A stretch of DNA of 64,000 bases. Origin: Triops longicaudatus (Eukaryota; Arthropoda; Branchiopoda; Notostraca; Triopsidae). The stretch covers positions 491,155 through 555,154 of the forward strand of contig JAGQDJ010000051.1 in assembly GCA_022885665.1 (NCBI GenBank), written 5' to 3'. Below, piece by piece: positions 14,501 through 27,000 of this stretch (within the stretch, counting starts at the first letter, position 1; the number at the start of each line of letters is the position of its first letter). The translations under genes and the position numbers were made by a program. The notes under the pieces were generated by a model, which saw only the letters and a program-made list of their open reading frames with translations, was not told where the DNA came from and ran no database searches.

Positions 14501-17500
14501 ACGCCAGGTATGTCCAATATTGTATGTGTGTGTGCTTTCATTTTATTGTCTTTTGTCGCAAAGTCTTGTTTCGAAATCGAAATACGACAGCGAGTCAAGT
14601 AATCCGATAGTTGAGTCAAGTATTTTACGTCAATTTTTCGTTCCATATTTTCTCTTTATTAAAAAAAAAAAAAAATCAAATCTTACCCTCCGTTTTCAAG
14701 TCCAAGGCTCCTGCGTATTCCTGTCCCTCCTCCCCCCTCCCCCAAAGTACGCTTTTCCCCCCAACAAAATAAACCTCTTTTTTATGCATAACGTGTATAA
14801 ACAGAACGTTTTCCCCACGAAAACAAAACAAAAATTCCCCAGCCTCTCCTTTTTAACAGGTCCAAACTGAACACCAACGAATAAATAAATAAAAAACGTC
14901 TTCCGTCAATTAGTCCAATTGTTTTCACACAAACACGTGTAGACATGTGTCTCAATCCCGATGTCGATCCTTAGGCCCGGACATGGGCTTAGTTCGGGTT
15001 AACGCCGAGGCTGCAGAGGTCAAGGAACCACCCAACATGAACACGCCCTTCCTTTTCTGATATTCTTTTACGTGTGTAACGGTAGAACAAACAAGTAAGT
15101 TTCGCATCCGCACAAGAATCAATCATTCTAAATATTTCGCCTTAACATTAACTTTCATCCCCAATAATAACTTTCCCCTTGTTTCTTTTACGCAGTCGAA
15201 AACCGCAAAAGCAATGTTTCAAAAATAATAAAAATATTTCAAATGTCAAAATATTAAAAAATCAAGACACTCAAAACTATTTACCTTCTTGTAAACTGAA
15301 TCGTTTACTCTTATCCTTTTCTTGTAAGGAATTTTGTCGCCGGACGCCAGTTCCGGTGGTGGACGTGGGTCGAAAACCTGCGCCAGCCAATGAAAAAGAA
15401 ACGCAAATCTGACATGAGCACGCAAATATAAACATGGCTGGGGTTTTATAGGCATTCAGGAAGTCGAAAGTGTTTTTTGCATGCTAAGCGTGCAAAGCGA
15501 GGGTTATTGACTCTTTTTTTCCCTTCAATCGAAAGGTAGGGTTAGAGACAAAAAAGGGGGCGTGGCATGCTTACATGGCATGTGTTGTGTCGCAATACCT
15601 GTCATAGGTTTCAATTCAGGTCCTAAAGAACGCCGTAAGTCAGGAATGGGATTGATGGGAGTGACTTTGCGACGGCGAACTGAGCGCTGTTGCGCTGACG
15701 GTAATAACGGGGAGGAGACAGGGGAGGAGCTTCCCGAGCACGATCCCGGGTCGCCACCAGCTAAACAGGGAAGAAAGGGGCAGGGAAGAAGAACGACACG
15801 CCCAGGGAACCAAACGCAAGGTAAAGGATGGAAAGAAGAAAACGAGAAGACAAACAAACACCGTCACCATTAAGATCAATATTCGAAATATTTCAACTAT
15901 TTTTTTAATGTCAAGAAACGTAGAGGCCAACACCTTAGGTGAAGTAGCTTAATTACTGCTTCAAATTTCGATAAGGTAGTCAAGCCCAACACCACTCTGA
16001 CCACCACCATAAACAAAGAGCTTTCACACATGAGAAAACAGTAGAGGGAATTTGATATGATAAGTATGGCACAATGTCCAATGGACAAGGTGTGTGAAGG
16101 TCATGGCGAACGACCAACTAGTAACTTACCATCGCTGAGTAGCACCGTTTTTTCAAGGGAGACGCCAGGGAGCGTAACGCATTTGGCAGGGCGGACTTCA
16201 AAGAGGATGAACAAGTCGGCCAGAAACGCCAACATGTTTTGTTTCACCGAGCTACGACAAGAGATAAAGGGTAATTAGGCATTGCGAAAGATATACAACT
16301 TTGTATACATTTACTTTCCTTTTTATATACTTTTTCATTTTAACGTAAACAAAGCTCTAACGTAACACTTATTGAAAAAAGTCTAATTGTTGTATGAAAA
16401 TTATGCAGTGCTGCATAATAATTACTGGGCGTTATTGCTTACGAAAAACGGTGTTTGGCTCTTAAGGTTATCACTTCTGAGCTGTTCAAATAGAAAATGA
16501 GGATAATGCACATTAACCTGAATTACTACCTAAATTGTTCTTTTGGCGGAGTTGTTACATGGGAGGGATGCTTTTCTGTTGTACACTCCGCTCGGTTTGC
16601 TTTTTTCATTAGCCCTTTCAGAGAGTGAAAATTGCCCTAAGCAAACATTCTTCTACTTAATCTGCGCCTAGCTTAACCTGGCTTAACTAACCTGTCTTCT
16701 GCATTCACTTTCCTATGATTTGTATGGGCGCGCCTGGTTTAAATACATTAAAATTGGCTAAACTGAGTTAAATTAATTTAGTTAGGTTAGGGTGGAAAAA
16801 ATACGAATCGAGGCGAGTGTATAAAGGAAAAGTACGAATAGGAGATTCTTTCGTGCCTTTGAACACTACATGACGCGTTCTCGTAACAATACGCAGCTCT
16901 CGCAAAGGGACGAGCACATTCACTGTAGACAAAAATAAATGTTAACAGCGCTATTACGCTGTCCTCGCGACTAGAAATGTTCACTGTTGTTATGCTACTT
17001 CTTATTCACCTCTTGTCGGTTGACATTTGTATTCGTAAGTCTCTTTTTCTATATTGCTGTCATTACTTCTTTTTCATTGACCTCTTGCAGCGAGTCTTCA
17101 CTATGCAAGTCCTAAAAAGTTAATGTCGGAATTTTGAGACTAAGATTTGCAAAATTAGTTTCCAACAGAAATATTATCTTACTAATTTCCTCGACAGTCG
17201 CTCACATGCGTCACTCCTTCAATCGTCATTCCGTCGTTACCTCTTTAATTCTTTGTGGTACTTCTCTATTGGTACGCTCCTTGAATTTTTACCTTGAATT
17301 TCTCCGTGAATTAAACGAAAGTAATTGTAATGGTAATCGGTGATGCAATTTAACCTTGAGTTTGCAAAAGTGGTTGTGTTTTCCGCAAAATTCTCACTAA
17401 CTTCAATTTTCTACTTCTACTGTGGCTTAAAAACCACTTGGTTCTGAAAAAAGAGTAACTGTAGCAGAGTAGTATTTTTTTCGTGGGCGTGCAATTGAGA

Positions 17501-19639
17501 AGTACCTTCTTTGTTTCTTTCTCTCCCTGTTGGTGAAAAAACACGCTAATTAAAACCCGAAACATGTAAAGTTCTATACTTGCGTAGTAATGACTTAACA
17601 ACCGTCAAGAAATTTATATGGTACATTGTTAAGTCGCGCGTATCTATCCAAATAGTTTCGTGTATATATATATATATATATATATATATGATATACGCGC
17701 ATTGTGATAAGCAAGAGTTAAACACTCAACGCATCCGTTCCAAAACTGAACATTTCTTCTGGGCACCTCTTCGCTTTATCACACCGAGATTGGTTTTTAA
17801 TGCAAAGTCCTCAGCCAACATGGAAATCAATGCATATTTCAACCTGCAAACGTAACATCCCCCTGCTAAGCATGTAAATCTATTCCCAGAATGTGGGAAT
17901 AACGAAAGCTTTCCAGTCATCTAAAACTCATTTGACTTTCCCTTTTCTTGCCAAAGTTATGCTAACACGGGTGGAATTTGTTGACTAACTCTCTCACTTT
18001 TCTATTTACCTTATTATTCACTTATTTACTTTTATTTATTATATATTTAATTTTCTTATTTATTTTATTTTGTACATTATGTTATTCACTTGTTTTTACC
18101 TGTGCATGTAAACCATGTCTTCCAGTGTCAAATGGCACGCATTGTAAGGCAAAGTATCTTTACAGAATTTCTGCACCAGTTGTAAGTTGTATAGCGAGTC
18201 GGCTAAGCTAATCGGCTCATTAAACGCGGCTTGGGTCCAATCGATGCCTTGCGGGCAGTACAATGCTGCTAAACCCACTAAGCAAGTGCCATCGCTCAAA
18301 TCGGACAGTTCTCGAGGCTCGGGAAAACTCGGCAAAGCTCCATTATCCTGCTTACACAATCCCAAAACGATGAGTCAACATGGTTCAAGCCAAATAATTT
18401 TACTTTTATATTTTCTTCATTTTCTAGTTACTCATCTGTTACTCTTTTTGTTGTTGCTATTTGCTATTCTTTTGATGGTCTTTAGCTCTTTTATATTGAC
18501 ATTTTATTTATAGTTTAAATCTCCTAACCTCTGGATCCGAATTCCGGTCTGAGCCTAAGCTTTCGGCCAAATTGGCCACTAAGGTGTGACAAGCTTTAGA
18601 TATCCAGAATAACAGGGCTTCCTCAGCATCCCGCGGGGGATTGGGGTCATCGGGTGTGACGGACGCAAACCGCGCAATGGAAGAGACGACTCTTTCGGCG
18701 GTGACCATTTCTTTCACATATAAGGCCATAATAGCTTCCATAACCGCCATGTGTGCGCTCTGCAGAAAGGAAAGCGAAAAAAGGTTAAACAACGAAGAGG
18801 AGGGGCAGATACATTAAATGTAGATGGAAGGTAAAATGTTAGATTTTACCATTCTCAAGGGCGAGGTATGAATTAAGGTCGTTTCCGTAAGCGCCACATC
18901 GGTGGGTTCCGCGACGTAAACGCCTTTTCGAGCCAAAGCTTGAATTACCCCCCAATGGTTCAACTGACTGTAATTGGGGTCGCCGTAAATGTGAGCTAAG
19001 GCTAAACAGTACAATTCGGCGTTGGCTAAAGCGTGCACCACAGCTGGTTTCAGGTATTCTTGATCCTGAGACAAAACAGACAAGTTAACAATCGCATTTC
19101 AAAATCCTAGCGTAGCCAATAAGCAACTTTGTATTCTTATTTATAGTTCTACTTCAATACCAGTATTACATTTACTATCACCTTGAACCTACTTTATTAG
19201 ATATTTCGCTCGAAACACCAGATTGTTTCAGACAATCATATCATTAGGCTATGCATTAATCATACAGGTACAAATCTAATACGTACGTTTGTTATGTATC
19301 GATGTTTTAGAAATGTATGTATTACTTCGTTAAGTTACAATATGTTATATGTAAGCTACTTTTCCATGAGAGTTTAACAGAATAAACAATATTGACAAAA
19401 ATGGTACAGTAATTACTGAAAATTGTTACTACGAAGTTTCACGAGCTAACCTGCAGTATTCTAACAAGTTTAACATGCCGGACAAACTGGTTAAGAAAAA
19501 GATGGCAAAAGTCCCGAAAAGTTTGGTCGTAACAGCACGCATCGCATTCGAATCGGTAAAGTTCAATGAAAACAGCTCCAAGGTAAGCTTTAACACGATC
19601 TCACAAAATCCATGTTATCAACGGCAACGACAATAGCAA

Positions 19640-19671
<32 letters not shown>

Positions 19672-20990
19672 ATTAAAAATGGCAATAGTTTTTCCTCCAA
19701 CAGTAAAAGAAAATAGTTCATTAAGGGAAAATTACATAATCTCCTTCAACGAAACCCCTTGTTTTCGTATGAGCGATAATTTCCTGGCTCAGAACTAAGA
19801 AACTGCATTATCGGTACACTTCTCACTGTTTAGAAAATTTGCTGGGAATGTTTACCAGTTAACAAAAATACCTTCAAGATGCGTTCAGTTACACCAGTGC
19901 TTCTCAATAGCATGTAAATTAGACCAAACTGGGTAAAAGTGGTTTGGATTTGGGTAACGGAGCCAATTTGAAGAAAACTTAAAACTAAAATCTCTTAAAA
20001 ATTTGTTTCTGAGAAGATTTTGTCAGAAGGAACTGAAACGTTAAAATAACGATGACCTTATCCGACAATTTATTGTGACTGCTGTCGTTTAAGGGCTATG
20101 TGTTACTTAACCGATGCATAGGGAAATTACGTACAAAACGGTTCATTCTTCTTCCCCCAAACTGCTCAGCGTTTCACCATTAATTTCTGACAGTAAAGTT
20201 ATGTATGGTGATAGTTACAGTTTACCAAAGTATATTTTACAGAATGCTCTTAGTGAGTTTGTAACAAGGAAGTGAAATTTCCATGTTTTTCGGGAAAGCC
20301 TTCTCGAAAGTGATGTGCATTAAAACATGTGTTAAATGGTGTCTTGATCAAAACGCAAGTCATATTTAACAGTTAGTTTTGGAATAGTCTCCCGAGAAGC
20401 TTAGACCATTTTCGCAATAACTGAATAATTCGAATTTCGTTCCCGTTAAAAAGTATCCTAAGACGGCTCCAATGAATCTTTAACTCAAAATTCGTTTCCC
20501 CTAAAATACCTCAATGTGAGGTTTTCTAGCAAATCATTTAAGGAATTCTTTCAAAATTCTCGAGGATCTGTTTTCGATGTTACAAACAAAAAACTTACTG
20601 CCTAAAACTTACGAGCAATGTTGAACGTTTCCCCCCAAAGCGCCTGAACCATTTTGCACATGATTCTGTTATCGTTCTCTTAAACTAGATTTTCATGCCA
20701 TTATTTTTTTTTTCTTTTTTTTCTTAAAAAAATCTGCTGTGTAATGAAGAATTCCTGACAGGTGATTTTGGGTAATAGTCGAAACCTATTAAGAAGCACT
20801 GAGTTAAACTGACTTGACTGCGACACGACGTGACCCTATCTTTACTTTTCGAAATACAATGTTGAAAGAGAAATATACAAACATAAATGCTGAAAATAAT
20901 CAAAATAAGAAGAAATAAACGATATAAAAGATAAAATTTTAAAAAAAGAAAATAGGAAAAAGAATTAAAAAATAAAAAAAGTAGTTGTAA

Positions 20991-21065
<75 letters not shown>

Positions 21066-24000
21066 GGAAGTCCAAAACCGCATGAGCAATCCGTGAATTT
21101 ACTCAAGAGTATTACCTCTGAATCGCGGTAGAAAGGTTCTTTGAGTTCTTCGGGCACTTGATGCCCATAAGCTTTGGAAAGCAGCCATTTGACGGAAGCA
21201 CGCTGCTTGGCCTGTTAATTACAAAACAAGAACAAAACACTATTAAATTCACGGAAATAATCACAAAAACTACTCCACAAGAAAAAGAAAAACTTTCCTA
21301 TTGTTTAATTGATCCACGTAGAACGAACTATGAAAAACAGAGCTTAAAAATTGCACGGTTTCTGATTCACATAAAAATTTGGACATAATTTAATAACACC
21401 CATTTGAAGAGAAAGTCAACATTATTGCCACACGCTCACAACAATGTCCAAGTGTCTGGAAGATGCGAAAAACACCTTCATTCATTCACATATGTACATA
21501 ACGTTTTTGCCTTGACCTCCATACGGAAAAAACCACGCATACGACGCAAGTTTATCCTTTCTTTCTCTCTTTAAACGTTGAAACTTGCTTCGTCACTGCA
21601 ATAGTGCTTTCTTAGACAAATCGTAAACAAAGCTCCATCTATCGTATTGACCCGCCCTCCTATAACTAATGGACTTTCATTGTACTTAACAGACACCTTA
21701 CATCCACTTGAGCCATTTCTTTATTTTTTATGTTTTCCCGGCGGTGAATAAAAATATTCTGTAATTTCGCTTTCAGTAGATGACATCACTGTTTTTAAAT
21801 AGGTGGAAGTCAACGCAAAAGTTTTCAAACGCGAAGACAAAGTACTCGGGAAGTGTTTTTGGTAATTTTAAACACATTTGTTGAATGGTTACCTCGACAT
21901 GAGCTCTTCACACGAAAAGAAACGCAAGTAGTATGACAGAAAACAAGCGTACTGGTTAACCAAACATAAACAATAAAAATACATAACACAATGTAACAAT
22001 ACATTAAAATTGAAGTATATTTAAATCCTCCACGGTCCGTAAGAAAAATAAACTCGGAAGCTCATTTAAGAAAGTCGTAATCAAGCTATAATAAAGCCAA
22101 TTGTTTCGACCCAGTTTTTCAGACACGATTTTTTCACAAAAATCAGCATTTCTGGGTTTCTGATCGTGTCCACCAATCTAACCTACTCTTTTAACTCCTC
22201 TGGTTATTGTCAAGCTGTCGGCAGTAGGTCAGTTGGAACCCCCCAATTCCCAAACCCAGTTCACACACTACACGTTAATCCTTGTCTGTCGCAAAATTCC
22301 TTTTTCAAAGGACATCTAGGTCTCCTAATTACGGATCTTCCCCTTTAACCCCCTACCTACTCCACCTACAACAATTACAGTACAATGACACCATACTCTC
22401 TATATTATACTTATAATTCACGTTACTTAGATTAACTTTACGCCTAATTGTTTGGTCATTTGTCTGTACCAACAGCTTAATCGCTCGTAAATATTAAAAG
22501 CCTGACTTGGCAGCAAAGCTGGACAAAGTTTCATAGTATCACAAAAATATGAGCAAATTTCCATTTTTGCTTCATTCAGTTATTCAGTTGGTCTTATGTA
22601 ATTTGCGATGCATCTGCATGTTTTTGATTAAAGACTCTCATTAACATAGTATCCGAACATGGTTTATGTTCTGCGTTAAAGCTATAGGTTATTCATCTGG
22701 TAGAAAAACTTCTGTGTTCACTAAACGTAATCCAGGATTCGCAACACGCACATTGAATATACACAAACCTAACTTAATTTGTCTAAATTAAACAAACTAA
22801 TTCTCCCATTAAGCTTTTCATGTAAAAGAATACCCGGCATTGTTGAATAAGTTAAATTAGACCGGATTAAGTTAGATTACGTTAAGTTATTGGAAACAAG
22901 GGGTTGACGGAGGAAATAGTATAACAGGGTAGTATCTGAATGTCATGCAATAATTGGCAAAAACTGGTAAACGACGATTAATATTACGCAAAAATCTATT
23001 GGTAGCATAAATTAATTGTCTAAGAATTTTCCCGTCTCCCGCGCACTCACTTGAAACGATCGAACCACCTACGGATATTCCATGTTGTTATAACAATGAA
23101 GATATCTGAACAAAACTGGAAAATCTCCAACATAGGAAAACTCGGCGCTGTATTTGTTCCTCCGAATCTTTCGTTCGCTCGGAGACCATTTTTTTATTTA
23201 TTCTGAGTTTTCTAGGAAAGAAGAATACGAGCGAGAGTTCACATTTCGAATTTATGACGTCATGGAGTACCTTTCGGGCGCACCTCTCCGTTTCTGCATG
23301 TCCACCATGCTATGATCTCATGTGCTTTTCGAAACACTCGGAACGAACATGATTGTCAGCTCCATTACGGAACCAAACACGATTAGTGGCCCATTCTTTT
23401 CTTTCATAATTCTGACTTATTTTTACGTTAGAAACTTTAATAATGCCTTGTATGATTTTAACCTAAACCAGTAACTTTGTAAAAACCCTGTGAGATACAA
23501 GACCCAAAAATAAGCTTCGTCCTACGCTGGTGAAGACCAATAAAAAACACTGTAGTGCCGTTTGGAAAGAAAAAAATCTAATATTTTCCTCCATTTACGT
23601 CTTTAAGCATCCAATGACTCGCTATTAGCATGCAAGCGACAGTGGCAAGTAACCTTGGCTTGCTTTTGGGGGTCGCCAAGGGACCTTCAAAACTCAATAA
23701 GCCGTGCATAGCCCATTCCAAAGGCCCGGCACTACAATTTCCACCGTTTCCACCTTGTGCACACACGCAAAAGCCTGCGAAACACCCTCAATACGTTTCT
23801 CTTGAGATGAACATCCTGTTACAAACTTTATCGAAAACTCCGACAAATTTTTATTACTCCGATTCCAACTAACCTCCGTTAATTCGCGGGCCCCACGGTT
23901 TCTCACCACGAATACGGAACTCGGTGACCACTGCACCATTATTCTGCCTTTTTACACCACAAAAGTACACTCAAAACACTTAGGTTCCCGTTGCAAACTT

Positions 24001-27000
24001 TTAAACCATTTGGAAATCGCCCCAATGGTGTTTAGCCCAATAGCAGCCCACTTAACACAACACTAAAGTTCACTAAAATTTCAAGGCCTTAAGTTTTTCC
24101 ACATGGTGTACATGGAAGTACACAGTTCCATATTTTGTAAAATCAACGGAAATGGTTGAGAAAAGCGAGTCAATGTAACAGGTGGCTAGTATGCGTCACC
24201 TTCCCTGGGCTTAAAAACAATTATATTTCCTCACACCACCAGCGAACAGTTTGTACTGAACTGGGTCCCGAAAAGTCGCACACGAGCCCAGGAAGTCAGT
24301 GTTCAACTATTGAGGGAAGGTGGGTTTCCCTTCCTATCTTAAAAGAAGAGGCCGGCCCTGTTACCAGCTTTCGACTTTTCCTTCTGTTTGGTATCTCTTC
24401 TACTTGTGGGCACTCCAAACTTGGTGCATACACCAAAGAGCCTCAGGGGTCATCCGAACCTCATTTTCACCTGTGTTGGCGTTGCATGCAACTTACGTCA
24501 TGTGCACGCTTTGAAGTTATTATTATTATTTTTTGTTGCATATTGTGTGTGTTTCCGTTCTTTTACTCATAACGGAATTCCTCGCATGACAAAAATGCTA
24601 CACACATGAGTTACAGGGAAAGCAGAATGGCGATAACGCGAAAATTGTGAGGATGAACGGAAACTTAAAAAACTCGTTTTTATCGCTTTTACTTGAGACC
24701 TTTTCGCACCCATCTCAGGAATAATATCCCGCTCGGGTTACTAGACGCGAAAAATGGGAACAATGACATTTTTGTATGGTAATGCCAGGCCGAAAAGCAT
24801 GAGCACGCAGCAATGGCAAGTTAATGGCGAGCAAATAGTGTAAATTTCTTTGTTGCCAAAACAGATGGTACCATAAAACGGGATAATTTCGAACGAAAAA
24901 GTGCCTTCTATTTTCTTTCTTTTGTATATTTCGAATAATTTTACCGTGAAAACAAAACAAGTTTTGGCTCTCTAGCTCTGTGTATTTTCGGCTCTGCAGA
25001 ATATCAAAAACCTTTCACTTTCTATTTCACTATAATGTATTTTCAAATTTTGGGCTTAAAGCTACCCAGCGTTGAGTATAACTTTGATCGCGAACACGAA
25101 TTACTCGACAAAATTCAGAAATAGCATTTCGGTGAAGCAAAAAGTATGAATGAAAAGTTGTCCGTAGAAAAAGAGCTTCTAACGCCTTAAAACTTACATT
25201 TCTTTACACTTTTGCACTTGTTTTCGCTTCCTACTGTTTCAACTACTGCTTAGCTCTTATCTAGCTACGGTCTTTTCAACTTTGAAGGAGGTTCGTTTTG
25301 TTAGTTGAGTTTTCATGCGTTTTCTTCGCAAGTCACGTCCTCCCTTGGCCCCGACGCGCTCCCCTCCTCGCTCCACTAGCTAGCGAGAGCTAGCCTCGCA
25401 ACAGCCATAAGCCATAACACAGGAAACGGGTTGAGATTCCTCGCGCAATTTTAACATCGAATTTGCCTGGCAGGGAAAGGTTACAACTAGATTCTGATTT
25501 TGGTAACAGGCAGGCTGATCGATTAAGTATATTTGGGGCTAAACTGGAGTCCCTAACAGTCCTAGTTGTTTTTCGGTATCGAAAATCCGAAACATTTTAC
25601 CCCACGTCTTCAGAATTACCCCGTTTTGTGGTAATATTTCATTATTTTGTGAGGGAATTTGGTAAGAACGCGTCACAAAGAGGTTTTATGGCAAAACCTT
25701 ATAAACTACACGAAAAATCTCGTTAAATTGCAAGGCTCTAAGCTCCCAGACATGTTAAAGTTACCCAAAAAAGTTCAAGTTGGCTGAGGAACTTTGAACA
25801 TAGCTAGAAAACAAAAACGTGTAGCTCTTTTCCGAGTTTACTGCACTGAAGGCAGATCAATACACTACAATTCATGTCAAGAACAAAGATTCTAAGTGAC
25901 ATAGTTAACTTGTGGTCGTCAAATAACAATTAAATTTGTCAACTAAACGACAACTAAATTGGCAACAGAACCTTCCGCTTTCAACCGGCTTTTGGCGCGA
26001 AGTGTGTCAAAACAGTGGATTCTTTTTGCTTTGTTAAGAAAGTCTATTCATCAAGGGAAACTAATGACACCAAGTTTTTTGCGTTGTGCTACCTAGTTGA
26101 GGAGCTGTAGATGGCCTACGGTTTCCCATAAAGTGTTCAATATAACCCCACATGTCCAGAATTACCCCGTTTTTTGCAAATGATAATCTAACACAACACT
26201 GCCATCTCTTAACAATACCCCTAAAAGAAAAATATTGCTGTACAATTTTAAATATTCCATAACGTATTGCAATTAAACAAAAACTAATCCCATTAATCCA
26301 GTCCTTCTCAACAGTTTTCGCTCAATACCCCAAATCGCCTATCAGAATGCCTTTATTACCTAAATATTTTTCAAAATAAAAGTAATAAAATAAAAATTAA
26401 GTTTAAGACTTCCCAGAAACAAATTTTAAAAAGCTTCATTCCAAGTTTTCTTCAGACAGGCTGGGAAGACACTTCAAAACGCATGTTCCCATACCTCTAT
26501 TAGCCGATAAGTCTAAGCGAAGGTTGTGATGTCAAAATGAACAAAAGTCGTATTTCACGTAACTTAAGTCACTTAAAATAAAAACTAAACTTCGCTTCTG
26601 AAAACAAGAGCTGAGTTTAGTTGATCATAAATGTGCGACTCGAAATAAGCAAGGATTTGTAAAGTAAAGTATTACATAAGAACCGGATATCTGCAATTTA
26701 ACCGAAAATTTCAAGAAATTATTTGTTTCGGTAAAATATAGTTTGTAGGCATTTAAAGTAGAGGAACTCACAACTGTTAAGAAAAACCGACTCCGGACGT
26801 GGGCAGTCACGTGGAACAAGTTACAGAAAAGTGTGCCCGGAGAGATCTTTCACAAAGAGTATGGGAAAGGCCCTCAAAACTTTTGCTTTTAAAGCCAGTC
26901 TAGCGTGGGCAGCTTCGTTAGCGTAGGCTGGTGTTAAAAAAGAAAAGAACAAGATGTAAAAGGAAGTCATATAAAACGTATTGTCTTTGCTTTAGCTCAC

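Larger units (their letters stand above)
12178..15284. other. Patronin intron 8 (3.1 kb)
   Basis: Contains two candidate optional exons and one mobile element, listed separately, plus poly-A and pyrimidine tracts near 14660-14880. No other coding recognised. Confidence 0.55.
16252..18099. other. Patronin intron between exons 5 and 6
   Basis: 1.85 kb, AT-rich, with a TTAACCT-type repeat near 16.7 kb and a TA microsatellite, listed separately. The region 17980-18095 is T-rich. No coding seen. Confidence 0.6.
19066..21115. other. Patronin intron between exons 2 and 3
   Basis: 2.05 kb holding a hAT-like element and two AAT-type microsatellites, listed separately; a smaller TAAA/TAA run is at ~19639-19671. 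No exon recognised. Confidence 0.6.

Noticed and set aside
14960..15050. GC-rich segment considered as a tRNA or other small RNA
   Set aside because: No cloverleaf arms or GTTCRA box at the right spacing; listed instead as a candidate alternative exon.
15246..15455. The VFDPRPPPEL frame across Patronin exon 8
   Set aside because: Its phase (0) fits neither neighbouring exon; the phase-1 reading (VRRQNSLQEK) joins both and looks like CAMSAP linker.
20724..21157. 121- and 72-codon - strand frames full of Ile or Leu runs
   Set aside because: Created by the AAT microsatellite and AT-rich intron; only the first ~32 codons from 21211 are the real Patronin exon 2.
24156..24609. Overlapping + strand frames of 64-138 codons
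   Set aside because: Composition is erratic, all three frames are partly open, and no splice signals or family similarity were apparent.
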